NCBI RefSeq assembly: GCF_027925525.1
Contig: NZ_BSDJ01000010.1
Span: 210,844 to 274,843, forward strand
Source: Paenibacillus tyrphae
GTDB lineage: Bacteria; Bacillota; Bacilli; Paenibacillales; NBRC-103111
Direction of reading: 5' to 3'
DNA: 64,000 bases
Shown here piece by piece: positions 17,850-25,930 of the stretch. The notes below the pieces were generated by a model that made no database searches, was not told the origin of the DNA, and saw only the letters and a program-made list of their open reading frames with translations. The first letter of the stretch is position 1, and each line of letters opens with the position of its first letter. The translations under genes and the position numbers were made by a program.

Positions 17850-18563
17850 ATGAACGATACTGCGGAGTCGATCGAAAAAATTAAAAGCCGACTGAAACGG
17901 CCGGCCGTCGTGTTCGAAATCGGCGGCTTTCGCCCGCCGGATGACCCGCTTGCACCTTGGTTCGGCAAGGTAACGGTCGCCGCGCGCGACGAAAGGTGGC
18001 CGACGCTTTCGGACGGAACGCCAATGTGGGCTTTGGGCCAAGTGAACTTGTCCGCGCTGGATTGCGTTCCCGAGGCGCTAAAGGATGTTGCGTTTCTCAC
18101 GATCTTTTTCGGGCCCAAGCATCCGCAGCAGGAAGACCCGAACGGAACGAACTGGCTGATCCGCACCTATGCATCGTTGGAAGAGCTGGCGTCGTTAGAG
18201 CAGATGAAGACGAGCTCGCATTTGAAGCCGTTTCCGATGCGGCCGGGCGAGCCGGTCGAAGACTATCCCGTCTGGGATGGGGGAGACATTCCGGAGGACA
18301 TCTCGGAGTTGATCCTACGGCTGGAAGACGAAGGCAAGATTGAGGGCTATCATGATCTGATTGAGCTGCATGGCGGCTTTAAACTCGGAGGCCACCCTTG
18401 CTTTATCCAGCCCGGCACGTCGGTTAGCGAGTCGTTCGAGTTCGTGCTGCAGATCGATTCGACGGAAAAAGGCAACCTCATGTGGGGACATGACTCCGGC
18501 TGCGCCTACTTTTTCCGGGACCCGCGAACGAACGAATGGCGCATGACCTGGGACTGTTATTGA
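17850..18563 (+). CDS. DUF1963 (YwqG-like) protein
   Basis: 237 residues, soluble. It has the DUF1963 pattern: an early FEIGGFRPPDDP...WFGK segment, PMWALGQVNL, and the characteristic KLGGHPCFIQPG followed by FEFVLQID and MWGHDSGCAYFF. B. subtilis YwqG belongs to this family and lies in the ywq LXG toxin operon; members are common among immunity-type genes, but their biochemical role is unknown. It sits 14 bp after the Imm22-like gene and ends at a strong bidirectional terminator, so the MarR-Imm22-DUF1963 trio may be one operon. Confidence 0.8.
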   Translation: MNDTAESIEKIKSRLKRPAVVFEIGGFRPPDDPLAPWFGKVTVAARDERWPTLSDGTPMWALGQVNLSALDCVPEALKDVAFLTIFFGPKHPQQEDPNGTNWLIRTYASLEELASLEQMKTSSHLKPFPMRPGEPVEDYPVWDGGDIPEDISELILRLEDEGKIEGYHDLIELHGGFKLGGHPCFIQPGTSVSESFEFVLQIDSTEKGNLMWGHDSGCAYFFRDPRTNEWRMTWDCY

Positions 18564-18591
18564 GCAGCCGCGGGCTGTAGAAACATACATA

Positions 18592-18641
18592 AAAATAGCC
18601 TGATCCTATGCCATGGAAAGATGGATAGGACAGGCTATTTT
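18592..18641. terminator. Bidirectional intrinsic terminator
   Basis: AAAATAGCCTG (18592-18602) pairs with CAGGCTATTTT (18631-18641), with an inner ATCCTAT/ATAGGA stem. A/T runs lie on both sides. It ends both the DUF1963 gene and the convergent XRE regulator, and overlaps the stop codon of the latter. Confidence 0.85.
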
Positions 18642-18987
18642 ATGTCATTTTGGAATGGTTCCATTGTGTTTTATACTTGCGGAGCAGAAGCAGGTTTTCT
18701 TTCAAATATTCGGCTTCTTCGTCCGTCAAATTTTCCTTCTCTTCGCCGAAAAAAACAACATTCTTATATTCGTTGGTTGGCACAGCGGCGTTGTTCGTCC
18801 GACCAAGCAAGTCATCCAAACTCACTTCAAAATAGTCGGCTAACGTAACGAGCGTTTGGAAATCAGGTTCTCTGGTGCCTTGTTCATAATTGGCTAACTG
18901 AGCCCGGGTGAACTGTAACCGATCTGCTAGTTCGTATTGGCTGATTCCCTTTTTGTTTCGCAGTTCCGCTAATCTTTTTCCGAACAA
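18640..18987 (-). CDS. XRE-family transcriptional regulator
   Basis: About 115 residues. The Cro/C1-type helix-turn-helix is at residues 3-60 (LRNKKGISQYELADRLQFTR, then NYEQGTREPDFQTL, then LLGR). A charged C-terminal tail of about 50 residues follows. TTG 18987 is preferred over GTG 18996 because GAGGGGG lies 8 nt upstream and the product then starts MFGKRLAELR, as in most relatives. It is divergent from a HEPN-like gene, with an inverted repeat in the gap near its own promoter, so it probably represses itself and perhaps the divergent gene. Confidence 0.85.
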   Translation of the reverse strand: MFGKRLAELRNKKGISQYELADRLQFTRAQLANYEQGTREPDFQTLVTLADYFEVSLDDLLGRTNNAAVPTNEYKNVVFFGEEKENLTDEEAEYLKENLLLLRKYKTQWNHSKMT

Positions 18988-19012
18988 GCAGAGCACCCCC
19001 TCGCTTCATTAT

Positions 19013-19058
19013 AGGAAACTGTAAAATTTCAAACCATAAAGGACACAATAAGTTTCCT
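19013..19058. promoter_or_regulatory. Inverted half-sites in the XRE/HEPN gap
   Basis: AGGAAACT (19013-19020) and AGTTTCCT (19051-19058) are perfect inverted copies 30 bp apart. One overlaps a likely -10 region of the XRE gene (TATAAT on the minus strand, adjoining 19013); the other lies just before the -35 of the divergent promoter. Operator function is inferred. Confidence 0.45.
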
Positions 19059-19063
19059 TATGC

Positions 19064-19093
19064 TTGACAAACTTGTGGATGATTATGTATATT
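19064..19093 (+). promoter_or_regulatory. Sigma-A-type promoter for the HEPN-like gene
   Basis: TTGACA (19064-19069) and TATATT (19088-19093) are separated by 18 bp, about 65 bp before the first start codon downstream. Confidence 0.7.
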
Positions 19094-19157
19094 TTGAATA
19101 AATAGACACAAAACGAGTCTTTATTCGGTGTTTATGCATAGAGCTGGAGGGCTTCAA

Positions 19158-19196
19158 ATGAAAATAAAGCGTCCCATTTATTTCAATAATGCTTGA
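19158..19196 (+). CDS. 12-codon leader peptide overlapping the HEPN-like gene
   Basis: ATG 19158 follows a strong ribosome binding site (CTGGAGGG, about 6 nt spacing) and encodes MKIKRPIYFNNA before a TGA. The stop overlaps the next start (ATGCTTGA), so the downstream gene would be translated by coupling. It could instead be the true N-terminus of the next protein, separated by a frameshift. Confidence 0.4.
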   Translation: MKIKRPIYFNNA

Positions 19197-19641
19197 AACG
19201 AATTCGCACAATAGGCATGAAAAGTCGCAACAGTTGATGGAACTGGCTTTACTTTTCTTTCAACGTGGATTGTACTGGCAGAGCGTTTTACTTGCCGATG
19301 AGGCTTTAAAAACCATGCTTCAAGCAGTGTACATAAAAACAAACGAAACCTTACCCCCACCGCAGCTTTCAGTCGAGAGCCTGATCCAACATGTCCGATC
19401 CTATGTTAAGCTTGACTTAGATTCAGAATTGTTTTTAATCAATGTTCATTTATTCTTTTGTTCTGAATATGATCGGTCTGCTTATTTACCAACTATGGAA
19501 TCGGTCTCGAAGGTGCTGGTTAAAGCCGAGGCTATTTTGTATCGCATGTCGTTAATGACAGCAGAAGAGTGTGAGGGCGGATATCGCTTTGTTTTTCAAC
19601 TTCCATGCCTGCCCTTGCCGCATATCGAGAGCTCTCCCTAA
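19189..19641 (+). CDS. HEPN-domain-like protein
   Basis: 150 residues, all-helical in character. The segment ALLFFQRGLYWQSVLLADEA, then LKTMLQAVYI and a later SEYDRSAYLPTMESVSKVL, follows the layout of HEPN proteins (amphipathic helix, LL..G.Y..S...a..A..K, then a RYP-like turn before the last helix). The catalytic Rx4-6H motif of HEPN ribonucleases is not visible, so it may be inactive or a binding variant. No MNT nucleotidyltransferase partner is nearby; an XRE regulator is divergent. It has no good ribosome binding site of its own and seems to depend on the leader peptide at 19158. The region has lower GC than its neighbours, suggesting transfer. Confidence 0.5.
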   Translation: MLETNSHNRHEKSQQLMELALLFFQRGLYWQSVLLADEALKTMLQAVYIKTNETLPPPQLSVESLIQHVRSYVKLDLDSELFLINVHLFFCSEYDRSAYLPTMESVSKVLVKAEAILYRMSLMTAEECEGGYRFVFQLPCLPLPHIESSP

Positions 19642-19820
19642 AAGTCTCTCTTCTACGTCAGACCTCTAGCCTCGCAACCGCAGATTTAGCCTATTGTATA
19701 GTGACTGCATCCCCGCCATCCCCTGCCACCCTCCATTTTCCAGTAGGCCTTAGGGCTAGTAACCGGTTTCAACTTGTGCCATAATTACTAGCAAACGATT
19801 GTTCGGGGGGCCTGGGGGAC

Positions 19821-21638
19821 ATGGCGAACTGGATACACAAACTTAAGAACAACCTGCTGGGCACCAGCCTGCAAACCAAGCTGCTATTGGCGGTATTGCC
19901 GCTTGCCATTATTCCGCTCGCTGTATTGGGAACGTTTTCATATAACAAATCGGCGCAGGTCGTACAGCAGCAAGTATGCCAGACCATTCTGGAAAGCTTG
20001 TCGCAGGTGAATTACAGTCTGGACTATTTTGTAAAAGATATCGAGCAGCTCACGATGTACATCTACAGCAGCCGCGACATTCAGGACGTGCTGTCCAAGC
20101 CGGCGGACCGGCCGCTTGCGGAGAAGCACCGGGACAAGCAGCGGGTGGGCGAGGTGCTGGACACGTTTCTTGGCTTCAAGAACTGGGACATTTCCATTTA
20201 TTTGCTCGGGGAAAACGGGGACCGTTATTTCACCGGCGATCTACTGCCTGGGGCCTATGACGATTACAACGCTTCCTGGGGGCTTTTTCGGAAAATGAGG
20301 CTTGCGGGCGGCAACGTCGTCTGGGATACGCATTACAGCATGAAGAAGACGGACGATTTCGGCATCGTGCTCAGCAGCGGCCGGCTTCTGAAGCGCATCG
20401 ATACGAACGCGCCGCTGGGCTATCTGGTCGTGGACATGATGGAAAATGCGCTTGCGGACAAGTACAAAAAAGCCCATTTGCAGCCGGGCGGACAGATGCT
20501 GCTGTTGGACCGCAACGGCTATATCATCTCCAGCACGCCGTCCAAGCACAAGGTCGGGACGAAGCTGGAGGAGCCGTTTGTGGACCGGGTGCTGGCGGGC
20601 GGCAAAGGCTTCTTCGAGCAGGCCGGCGAAGGGACGCCGCCCGTCATGGTCGTGTACGATACGTCGGAGGTAACCGGCTTCAAGCTGGTAAACGTGCTGC
20701 CGGTAGCGGCGTTGACGCGGGAGAGCAGCAGCATCCGCAATCTGACCCTGCTTGTCATTGCCGTCGGCGCAGCCGTTTCGTGCGTGCTGGCTTACCTGCT
20801 GTCCGTGAACATCACCCATCCGCTGCGCAAGCTGAAATCGCTGATGCGTACGGTAGAAACGGGCAATCTGGACGTCGCCTTTCCGACGAAGTACAAGGAT
20901 GAGGTCGGGCAGCTTGGCCGCAGCTTCAATGCGATGGTGCAGCGCATCAAGCAACTGATCGACGAAGTGTACAAAAAGCAGCTCATGCTCCAGGAAGCGG
21001 AGATCCGGGCGATTCAGGCGCAGTTCAATCCGCATTTTCTGTACAATGCGCTCGATTCCATCAACTGGATGGCCCGCATTCATAAGCTCGATCACATCAG
21101 CCGGACGGTCGTCTCGCTCGGCGAGCTGCTCCGGTTCAGCATCCGCAAAGGGCAGGCGCTGATTCCCGTGCGCGAGGATATGCAGCAAATCCGTAATTTT
21201 CTTACGATCCAGCAGATGCGCTACGGGGACAAGCTGGAGGTGCATATCGAGCTGGACGAGGAGGTCGAGCGGCTCTACACGCTGAAGCTGATGCTGCAGC
21301 CGATTGTGGAAAATGCGATCACGCACGGGCTCGAGATGAAGCGGGGACCGGGGCACCTCTGGATTACCGGCAAGATATTGGGGGAGCAGGTCCGTTTTGA
21401 AGTGCGCGACGACGGCGTCGGCATCCCGCAGGAGAAGCTCGAACGCATCACATCAGGACAGTTTGTGTCGGCTGACGAGCGGAAGACCGGGATCGGCTTG
21501 GAAAATGTAAAAAAGCGGCTGCAGCTCTATTTCGGAGATCGCTATGTACTAAGGCTTAGCAGCCAGCCGCAGCAGGGAACGATAACGACGATCGAGATTC
21601 CGATCATTCGGACGCCGGGGGAGGATACGCATGTATAA
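19821..21638 (+). CDS. YesM-type sensor histidine kinase
   Basis: 605 residues. Transmembrane helices near residues 20-42 and 310-330 flank an extracellular dCACHE-like sensor domain. A HAMP domain follows (about 330-385, NITHPLRKLKSLMRTVETG), then the His_kinase domain with NPHFLYNALDSINWM (phospho-acceptor His) and the HATPase (PIVENAITHG, DDGVGIP, GIGLENV). The 8-base overlap with the next gene (ATGTATAA) shows an operon with the YesN-type regulator. Such pairs usually sense extracellular carbohydrates, directly or through a binding protein, and activate a nearby ABC transporter. The candidate here is the transport locus from 25.9 kb, although a LysR-MFS pair lies between. The ribosome binding site is weak (GGGGG). 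Confidence 0.92.
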   Translation: MANWIHKLKNNLLGTSLQTKLLLAVLPLAIIPLAVLGTFSYNKSAQVVQQQVCQTILESLSQVNYSLDYFVKDIEQLTMYIYSSRDIQDVLSKPADRPLAEKHRDKQRVGEVLDTFLGFKNWDISIYLLGENGDRYFTGDLLPGAYDDYNASWGLFRKMRLAGGNVVWDTHYSMKKTDDFGIVLSSGRLLKRIDTNAPLGYLVVDMMENALADKYKKAHLQPGGQMLLLDRNGYIISSTPSKHKVGTKLEEPFVDRVLAGGKGFFEQAGEGTPPVMVVYDTSEVTGFKLVNVLPVAALTRESSSIRNLTLLVIAVGAAVSCVLAYLLSVNITHPLRKLKSLMRTVETGNLDVAFPTKYKDEVGQLGRSFNAMVQRIKQLIDEVYKKQLMLQEAEIRAIQAQFNPHFLYNALDSINWMARIHKLDHISRTVVSLGELLRFSIRKGQALIPVREDMQQIRNFLTIQQMRYGDKLEVHIELDEEVERLYTLKLMLQPIVENAITHGLEMKRGPGHLWITGKILGEQVRFEVRDDGVGIPQEKLERITSGQFVSADERKTGIGLENVKKRLQLYFGDRYVLRLSSQPQQGTITTIEIPIIRTPGEDTHV

Positions 21639-23217
21639 GGTGCTCATCGTGGAAGACGAATGGCTCGTTCGGGAAGGGCTTAAGCATACGATCGACTGGG
21701 AAGACGTCGGCTGCCGCATCATGGGCGAAGCGTCCGACGGCGAAATGGCGCTCCGGCTAATGGAGGAGGAGACACCGGATATCGTGCTGACGGATATCCG
21801 GATGCCGGAGATGGACGGCATTCAGCTCGCCAAGGAAATTGCGTCTCGGTATCCGGGAATGAAGGTCGTCTTTTTGACCGGCTTTGACGAATTTGCGTAC
21901 GCACAGCAGGCGCTCAAGCTGGGAGCCGCGGACTACGTGCTGAAGCCGACGAATCCGGACGAACTGACGCAGCTGATGGGACGCATGGCGGCCAAGCTGG
22001 ACGAAGAGCGGCGGCGGCGGACGGAGCGGGAACGCATGGAGCACAAGCTGGCGTTCGGCCAGCCGCTGATCGTCGAGAAGATGCTGTATGACTTGATGCT
22101 GGACCATGCGGGAGCGATGGAGCAGGAGCTGTTTCTGGAATATGCGGCCGAGCAAGGGGAGGTATTGGACGCGTTCCGCATTGCCCTGCTCTATGCGGAG
22201 CCGTCTCCGGGGGAATCCGTACCCCCAGGCGAGCTGTACCGGAGCGTCGCGGCCTGGAGCTCCGGGTTGTCGGCATATCCGCTCGTGCGCATGAACGACG
22301 CCAAATATGCGCTGCTGCTGGACCGGGAGACGGAGCGCGCGGAGCTGCACCGGCTGCTGGACTTGGCCCGTTTCAGCGTGTCGCAAGCGACGCAGCGGCA
22401 GCTGGTGCTTGGGGTCAGCGGGCGCCACAACCGGCTGGATCAGATTCCGGCCGCGTTCCAGCAAGCGACGCACGCCTTGGTGACGTCGTTCTTCTGGGGC
22501 GGGGAACGGATCGCCTGGTTTGAGGATACGGACCGGCTTGCGGCGGAGGTGCCGGCGCTGCCCGGCTTGACGGAGGAACTGATCGAGGCGGTCAAGTGGG
22601 GAACGGAAGCGTCCATCCGGGCGAAAAGCCAGGCTTGCTTCACATGGATCGTGCAGCACCCGACGAACGAGCTGGAGGCGAGAAAGGCGTTTTTCGGCTG
22701 GATCGTATCGCTCTACACCATGCTGCTTCACGAGGACGAGCTGCGGCTCATCGTGCAGGATTCCGCCCTTTTGTTGACCTCTCTGGAACGGACCGTCCGG
22801 CTGGAAGACGGGCTGGAGCGGCTGAACGGGATGCTGCTTTCTTGGAGCGTACGCTATCAGGAACAAACGAAGCCGCAGTCAAGGAGCGGGTTCGAGGAGA
22901 TCGAGGACTACATCGGGCGGCATTATGCCGAAGACATCACGCTCCAGAGCATTGCGGAGCGCTGCAATATGAGCGAAAGCTACTTTAGCCGCTTGTTTAA
23001 GAAGCAGGTCGGCACGAGCTTCGTCGATTATTTGACCGGATTGCGGATGCGCCGGGCGAAGGAGCTGCTCACGAACCCGCGGCTGAAAATATACGAGGTC
23101 GGGCTTCAGGTGGGCTATCAGGACTCGCGTTATTTCAGCCAAATTTTCCGCAAATATACCGGGGAGACGCCGACGGAATTCCGCAAGCGGCTCGGGATCC
23201 CGAACGTTCCAATTTAA
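21631..23217 (+). CDS. YesN-type response regulator, AraC family
   Basis: 528 residues. The receiver domain is at 1-120 with Asp55 (IVLTDIRMPEMDG), E8-D9 and Lys in YVLKPTN. A long middle region (about 130-420) is typical of YesN-type regulators. The AraC helix-turn-helix pair occupies about 425-522 (DITLQSIAERCNMSESYFSR and EVGLQVGYQDSRYFSQIFRK). It is translationally coupled to the kinase. Phosphorylation should drive DNA binding at sugar-uptake promoters; targets are inferred only from gene order. A good ribosome binding site (GGGAGGA) precedes ATG 21631. Confidence 0.92.
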   Translation: MYKVLIVEDEWLVREGLKHTIDWEDVGCRIMGEASDGEMALRLMEEETPDIVLTDIRMPEMDGIQLAKEIASRYPGMKVVFLTGFDEFAYAQQALKLGAADYVLKPTNPDELTQLMGRMAAKLDEERRRRTERERMEHKLAFGQPLIVEKMLYDLMLDHAGAMEQELFLEYAAEQGEVLDAFRIALLYAEPSPGESVPPGELYRSVAAWSSGLSAYPLVRMNDAKYALLLDRETERAELHRLLDLARFSVSQATQRQLVLGVSGRHNRLDQIPAAFQQATHALVTSFFWGGERIAWFEDTDRLAAEVPALPGLTEELIEAVKWGTEASIRAKSQACFTWIVQHPTNELEARKAFFGWIVSLYTMLLHEDELRLIVQDSALLLTSLERTVRLEDGLERLNGMLLSWSVRYQEQTKPQSRSGFEEIEDYIGRHYAEDITLQSIAERCNMSESYFSRLFKKQVGTSFVDYLTGLRMRRAKELLTNPRLKIYEVGLQVGYQDSRYFSQIFRKYTGETPTEFRKRLGIPNVPI

Positions 23218-23270
23218 GTGTTTAGCTTGGCAGCGTGAGGCCGCCGGACGCCCATGTCCCGGTAGCCTCG

Positions 23271-24113
23271 TTAATCTGCCGATAACAAAAAGCCGGATAG
23301 CTGCGTTCCAAGCTTGCCGCTCTTCGCGGCTAAAGAGACGGATCTTTTAAAATCCGCAATCGGCAGAGCAAAAAGGTTAAGATGGCCTATGTTCATGGCT
23401 ACGATTTCAGGCACAATCGCAAATCCCATGCCGGCCATGACATAGCCAAATATAAAATCTCCGAAGGATACTTCATTCACGATATGGGGCTTGTGCCCAA
23501 GCGCCTCCATTTGCCCATGAATATGGCTCCGCGTATCGCATGGAGCTTGATGGACAATGAGCGGCTCCCCGCACAGATCGGAAAGGGTCACGGTTGTTTT
23601 CGAACGAAAACGATGGTCTACCGAAAATACCGCATAATAACATTCCGTAAACAATTTGCAGTGCCACACCGAATCGTCGGTATACAAGCTATCCACCAAC
23701 ACGGAATCAAGTCTTCCTTCCTTCAACGATTGTAAAAGGTCCCCGGATGTGTTTTGAATCATTAACGTATGAGAGCGTTGCAAGGCTTTTATTCTTGAAG
23801 GCAGGTAATAAGTAGCCAGACTGGGAAGGCTTCCTAGTGCCAAGTGATCCGTTTGCCGATATTGTCGCAGTTCCCGGCGAATTGAAGCCAGATCGGAAAT
23901 GACCGGAACAATTCTCGTATAGAAACGTTCGCCCGCTTCGGTAAGCTCGATCCCGCCGGACGTTCGATAGAACAAGGTCACATCCAGATCATGCTCCAGA
24001 TTCCGAATGTGCTTGCTTAAGGCCGGTTGCGTAAGATTGAGCTCTTTTGACGCCTTGGAAAAGCTTTTGAGCTTGGCGGCTTCGGCAAAGCTATGCAGCC
24101 ACTCCGTATTCAT
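23271..24113 (-). CDS. LysR-family transcriptional regulator
   Basis: 280 residues. The N-terminal winged HTH is at about 2-60 (FSKASKELNLTQPALSKHIR), followed by a linker helix and a periplasmic-binding-protein-like effector domain (about 88-275). ATG 24113 is chosen because GGAGGAGAG lies just before it; an upstream in-frame ATG at 24131 sits within that sequence. It is divergent from an MFS transporter, and the 183-bp gap holds ATAACG/CGTTAT dyads that fit a LysR-type T-N11-A box. It probably activates the transporter in response to a small co-inducer. Confidence 0.88.
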   Translation of the reverse strand: MNTEWLHSFAEAAKLKSFSKASKELNLTQPALSKHIRNLEHDLDVTLFYRTSGGIELTEAGERFYTRIVPVISDLASIRRELRQYRQTDHLALGSLPSLATYYLPSRIKALQRSHTLMIQNTSGDLLQSLKEGRLDSVLVDSLYTDDSVWHCKLFTECYYAVFSVDHRFRSKTTVTLSDLCGEPLIVHQAPCDTRSHIHGQMEALGHKPHIVNEVSFGDFIFGYVMAGMGFAIVPEIVAMNIGHLNLFALPIADFKRSVSLAAKSGKLGTQLSGFLLSAD

Positions 24114-24129
24114 CGATCTCTCCTCCTCC

Positions 24130-24234
24130 ATAACGATACGTTATATCCCTATAGCATAACGATTATTCTTCATGCCTTGAAGGTATGGTACCTTTTATAG
24201 TGATCCGATCTTCTTGATCATAACATAACGTTAT
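24130..24234. promoter_or_regulatory. LysR-type binding dyads
   Basis: ATAACGATACGTTAT (24130-24144) and ATAACGTTAT (24225-24234) are perfect palindromes sharing the ATAACG half-site. Further ATAACG copies occur near 24156 and in the ribosome binding region near 24291. The site at 24130 lies at the start of the LysR gene (autoregulation), and that at 24225 about 60 bp before the MFS start (activation). Confidence 0.6.
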
Positions 24235-24296
24235 AGGGTTCGGTCTACGGCAATCCAATCCACATAACGGATCGGTGCTATAAAAGGAGGATAACG

Positions 24297-25466
24297 ATGA
24301 ACAAGGTTTTGCTTCTTACCATAGGCATGTTTGCTCTTGGTTTTGACGCTTACGTGGTCGCAGGCTTGCTGCCCGATATCGGCGCGGCCTTTAACAAAAG
24401 CGATTCACAAGCAGGACAAGTCGTGAGCGCATTTACTTTATGCTACGCGCTGGCCGCTCCCGTCTTTGCGACGTTGTTGGCGGGAAAATCCATTCGAAAG
24501 AGTTTAATTTTTGCGCTTGCCGTATTCTCTGTCGGCAATGGAGCCAGCGCTCTCGCTCCTAATTTTTCGCTGCTGCTTATCGCACGGGCCGTGGCAGGGA
24601 TCGGCGCCGGTCTGTTTTCCCCTTTGGCTTCGGTTGCGGCGGCCTCTCTGGTTTCCGCGCAAAAACGCGGCCGGGCGCTCGGGATGATCCTGGGAGGAAT
24701 GAGTACAGGAACGGTTATAGGCGTTCCCATCGGGTTATTCGCTGCCGGGAAAATAGGATGGCAGGGAACGCTTTGGCTCATTACGGTCATTGGTCTTGGC
24801 GCCATGGTGGGGATTCTATTGTTTTTTCCGAACTTTTTGGCTGCGGCTCCGCCGTCTCTGCGCCAGCGCGCGGCGATGCTGACCGATAAAAAGGTATTGG
24901 CGATTGTCGGAATTACCTTTCTGGCCAGTATTGCGAGCTTAGGTCTTTACACGTATATCTCTTCCGTCTTGTATGAAATCGGTAGGATTGCCAATACCGC
25001 TCCCTATCTGTGGGCTTGGGGGATAGGCGGGGTTGCTGGAAGCTTTACCATAGGATTTCTGATCGACCGAACGGGCCATCCGGCGCGGCTCATGGCTGTG
25101 CTCCTGTCCATCTTGGCCTTAGCCATGTTCGGCATCCCCTTCGCGCTTAACATCCCGGCACTGGGCTTTCTGCCATTTCTCTTGTGGGGAGCGTCGGCAT
25201 GGGCTTCGTTAGCCCCGCAGCAGCATGCCTTGCTGCTTGCACAGCGCGATCACGCTGAAGCGGTTGTCGCCTTAAACAGCTCGGCCAACTATTTAGGGAG
25301 CGCCGTAGGCTCATTTGCCGGAGGCGTTGCCCTGTTCGCGGGCTTTCGTCCATCCTTTCTTCCTTTTGCCGCGGGGAGTGTGATCTTGCTGGCCGTTCTC
25401 GGCCAATTAAGAATACTCGCGTCCGCACGTGCAACTGCGGCCAAGTCTACCCCTGTGCACCGATAA
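24297..25466 (+). CDS. MFS transporter (DHA1, AraJ/YdhP-like)
   Basis: 389 residues, 12 predicted transmembrane helices. It starts LLTIGMFALGFDAYVVAGLLPDI, the pattern of the DHA1 sugar-efflux/drug-efflux group. RSLIF after the second helix and RGRALGMILGGMSTGTVIGVP in helix 5 (motif C, typical of antiporters) fit an exporter. The substrate is unknown. Control by the divergent LysR is likely. An excellent ribosome binding site (AAAGGAGG) precedes the start. It ends before structured repeat B and a terminator at 25691. Confidence 0.88.
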   Translation: MNKVLLLTIGMFALGFDAYVVAGLLPDIGAAFNKSDSQAGQVVSAFTLCYALAAPVFATLLAGKSIRKSLIFALAVFSVGNGASALAPNFSLLLIARAVAGIGAGLFSPLASVAAASLVSAQKRGRALGMILGGMSTGTVIGVPIGLFAAGKIGWQGTLWLITVIGLGAMVGILLFFPNFLAAAPPSLRQRAAMLTDKKVLAIVGITFLASIASLGLYTYISSVLYEIGRIANTAPYLWAWGIGGVAGSFTIGFLIDRTGHPARLMAVLLSILALAMFGIPFALNIPALGFLPFLLWGASAWASLAPQQHALLLAQRDHAEAVVALNSSANYLGSAVGSFAGGVALFAGFRPSFLPFAAGSVILLAVLGQLRILASARATAAKSTPVHR

Positions 25467-25491
25467 ACCGTCCATATTTATGGACGCAGAG

Positions 25492-25687
25492 TTTCGAGAA
25501 GTGGTCTTTATAAAAATAGAGATGCAGACGGAGGTGGGGTATCCACTGGAGAAGCGATAGCGGCCGCCTTTGTCTTCGGGAAATGTCCGCTACTAAGCGG
25601 CTTCTAATCAAATTTCCCGAGGACAAGAGTGGTCGGAAGTGGATACCCCGCCCCTTCGTAACCTCTATCATCCCATTTCTCGACAAG
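25492..25687. repeat. Structured palindromic repeat, copy B
   Basis: About 195 bp that is nearly one long palindrome: TCGAGAA/TTCTCGA at the ends, GGTGGGGTATCCACT (25534-25548) against AGTGGATACCCCGCC (25638-25652) with one G-U pair, TCGGGAAAT/ATTTCCCGA, and a central CCGCT/AGCGG hairpin. On the minus strand it carries the same 32-base core as copy A (25546-25577, 27/32 identical). The outer stems differ in sequence from copy A but still pair. Not coding. Confidence 0.75.
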
Positions 25688-25690
25688 CTT

Positions 25691-25717
25691 AACCGTCCAT
25701 ACTCATGGACGGTTTTT
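25691..25717 (+). terminator. Intrinsic terminator after the MFS gene
   Basis: AACCGTCCAT and ATGGACGGTT form a perfect 10-bp stem with a 4-base loop, followed by TTT. A shorter related hairpin (CGTCCATA/TATGGACG) lies at about 25469-25486, right after the MFS stop. Confidence 0.85.
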
Positions 25718-25772
25718 CTGCCTTCCCACAAAATTAGTGCAAAAAATTAAACAAAGAAGAAATTTCACCGCA

Positions 25773-25862
25773 TTGAGAGCGTTTACTTTAGCGATTATAG
25801 TAAATAACAAGAACAAGAAATCCGGCGGGACACATCAAGCGAAGTTGACGAAAGCGCTTTTT
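25773..25862 (+). promoter_or_regulatory. Sigma-A promoter with two candidate CcpA (cre) sites
   Basis: TTGAGA (25773-25778), 17-bp spacer, TATAGT (25796-25801). TGAGAGCGTTTACT at 25774-25787 overlaps the -35 and matches 12 of 14 positions of the cre consensus. A second site, GAAAGCGCTTTTTT near 25850, lies about 45 bp downstream of the expected start of transcription. This suggests glucose-type catabolite repression of the transport locus that follows. Confidence 0.6.
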
Positions 25863-25894
25863 TACGAAAGCAAGGTCCCGTTGTCCCGGATTTC
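25817..25894 (+). other. Hairpin in the 5' leader of the binding-protein gene
   Basis: GAAATCCGG...GGACA (25817-25832) pairs with TGTCCCGGATTTC (25882-25894) with a 3-base bulge, enclosing the second cre-like site. It has no U-run. It could stabilise the mRNA. Confidence 0.4.
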
Positions 25895-25930
25895 AATCCA
25901 CAATAAATATAAAACGGAGGGGTTCTACAG

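Noticed and set aside
20241..21356. 371-codon minus-strand frame opposite the YesM-type kinase
   Set aside because: Antisense shadow of conserved kinase motifs; no ribosome binding site or family.
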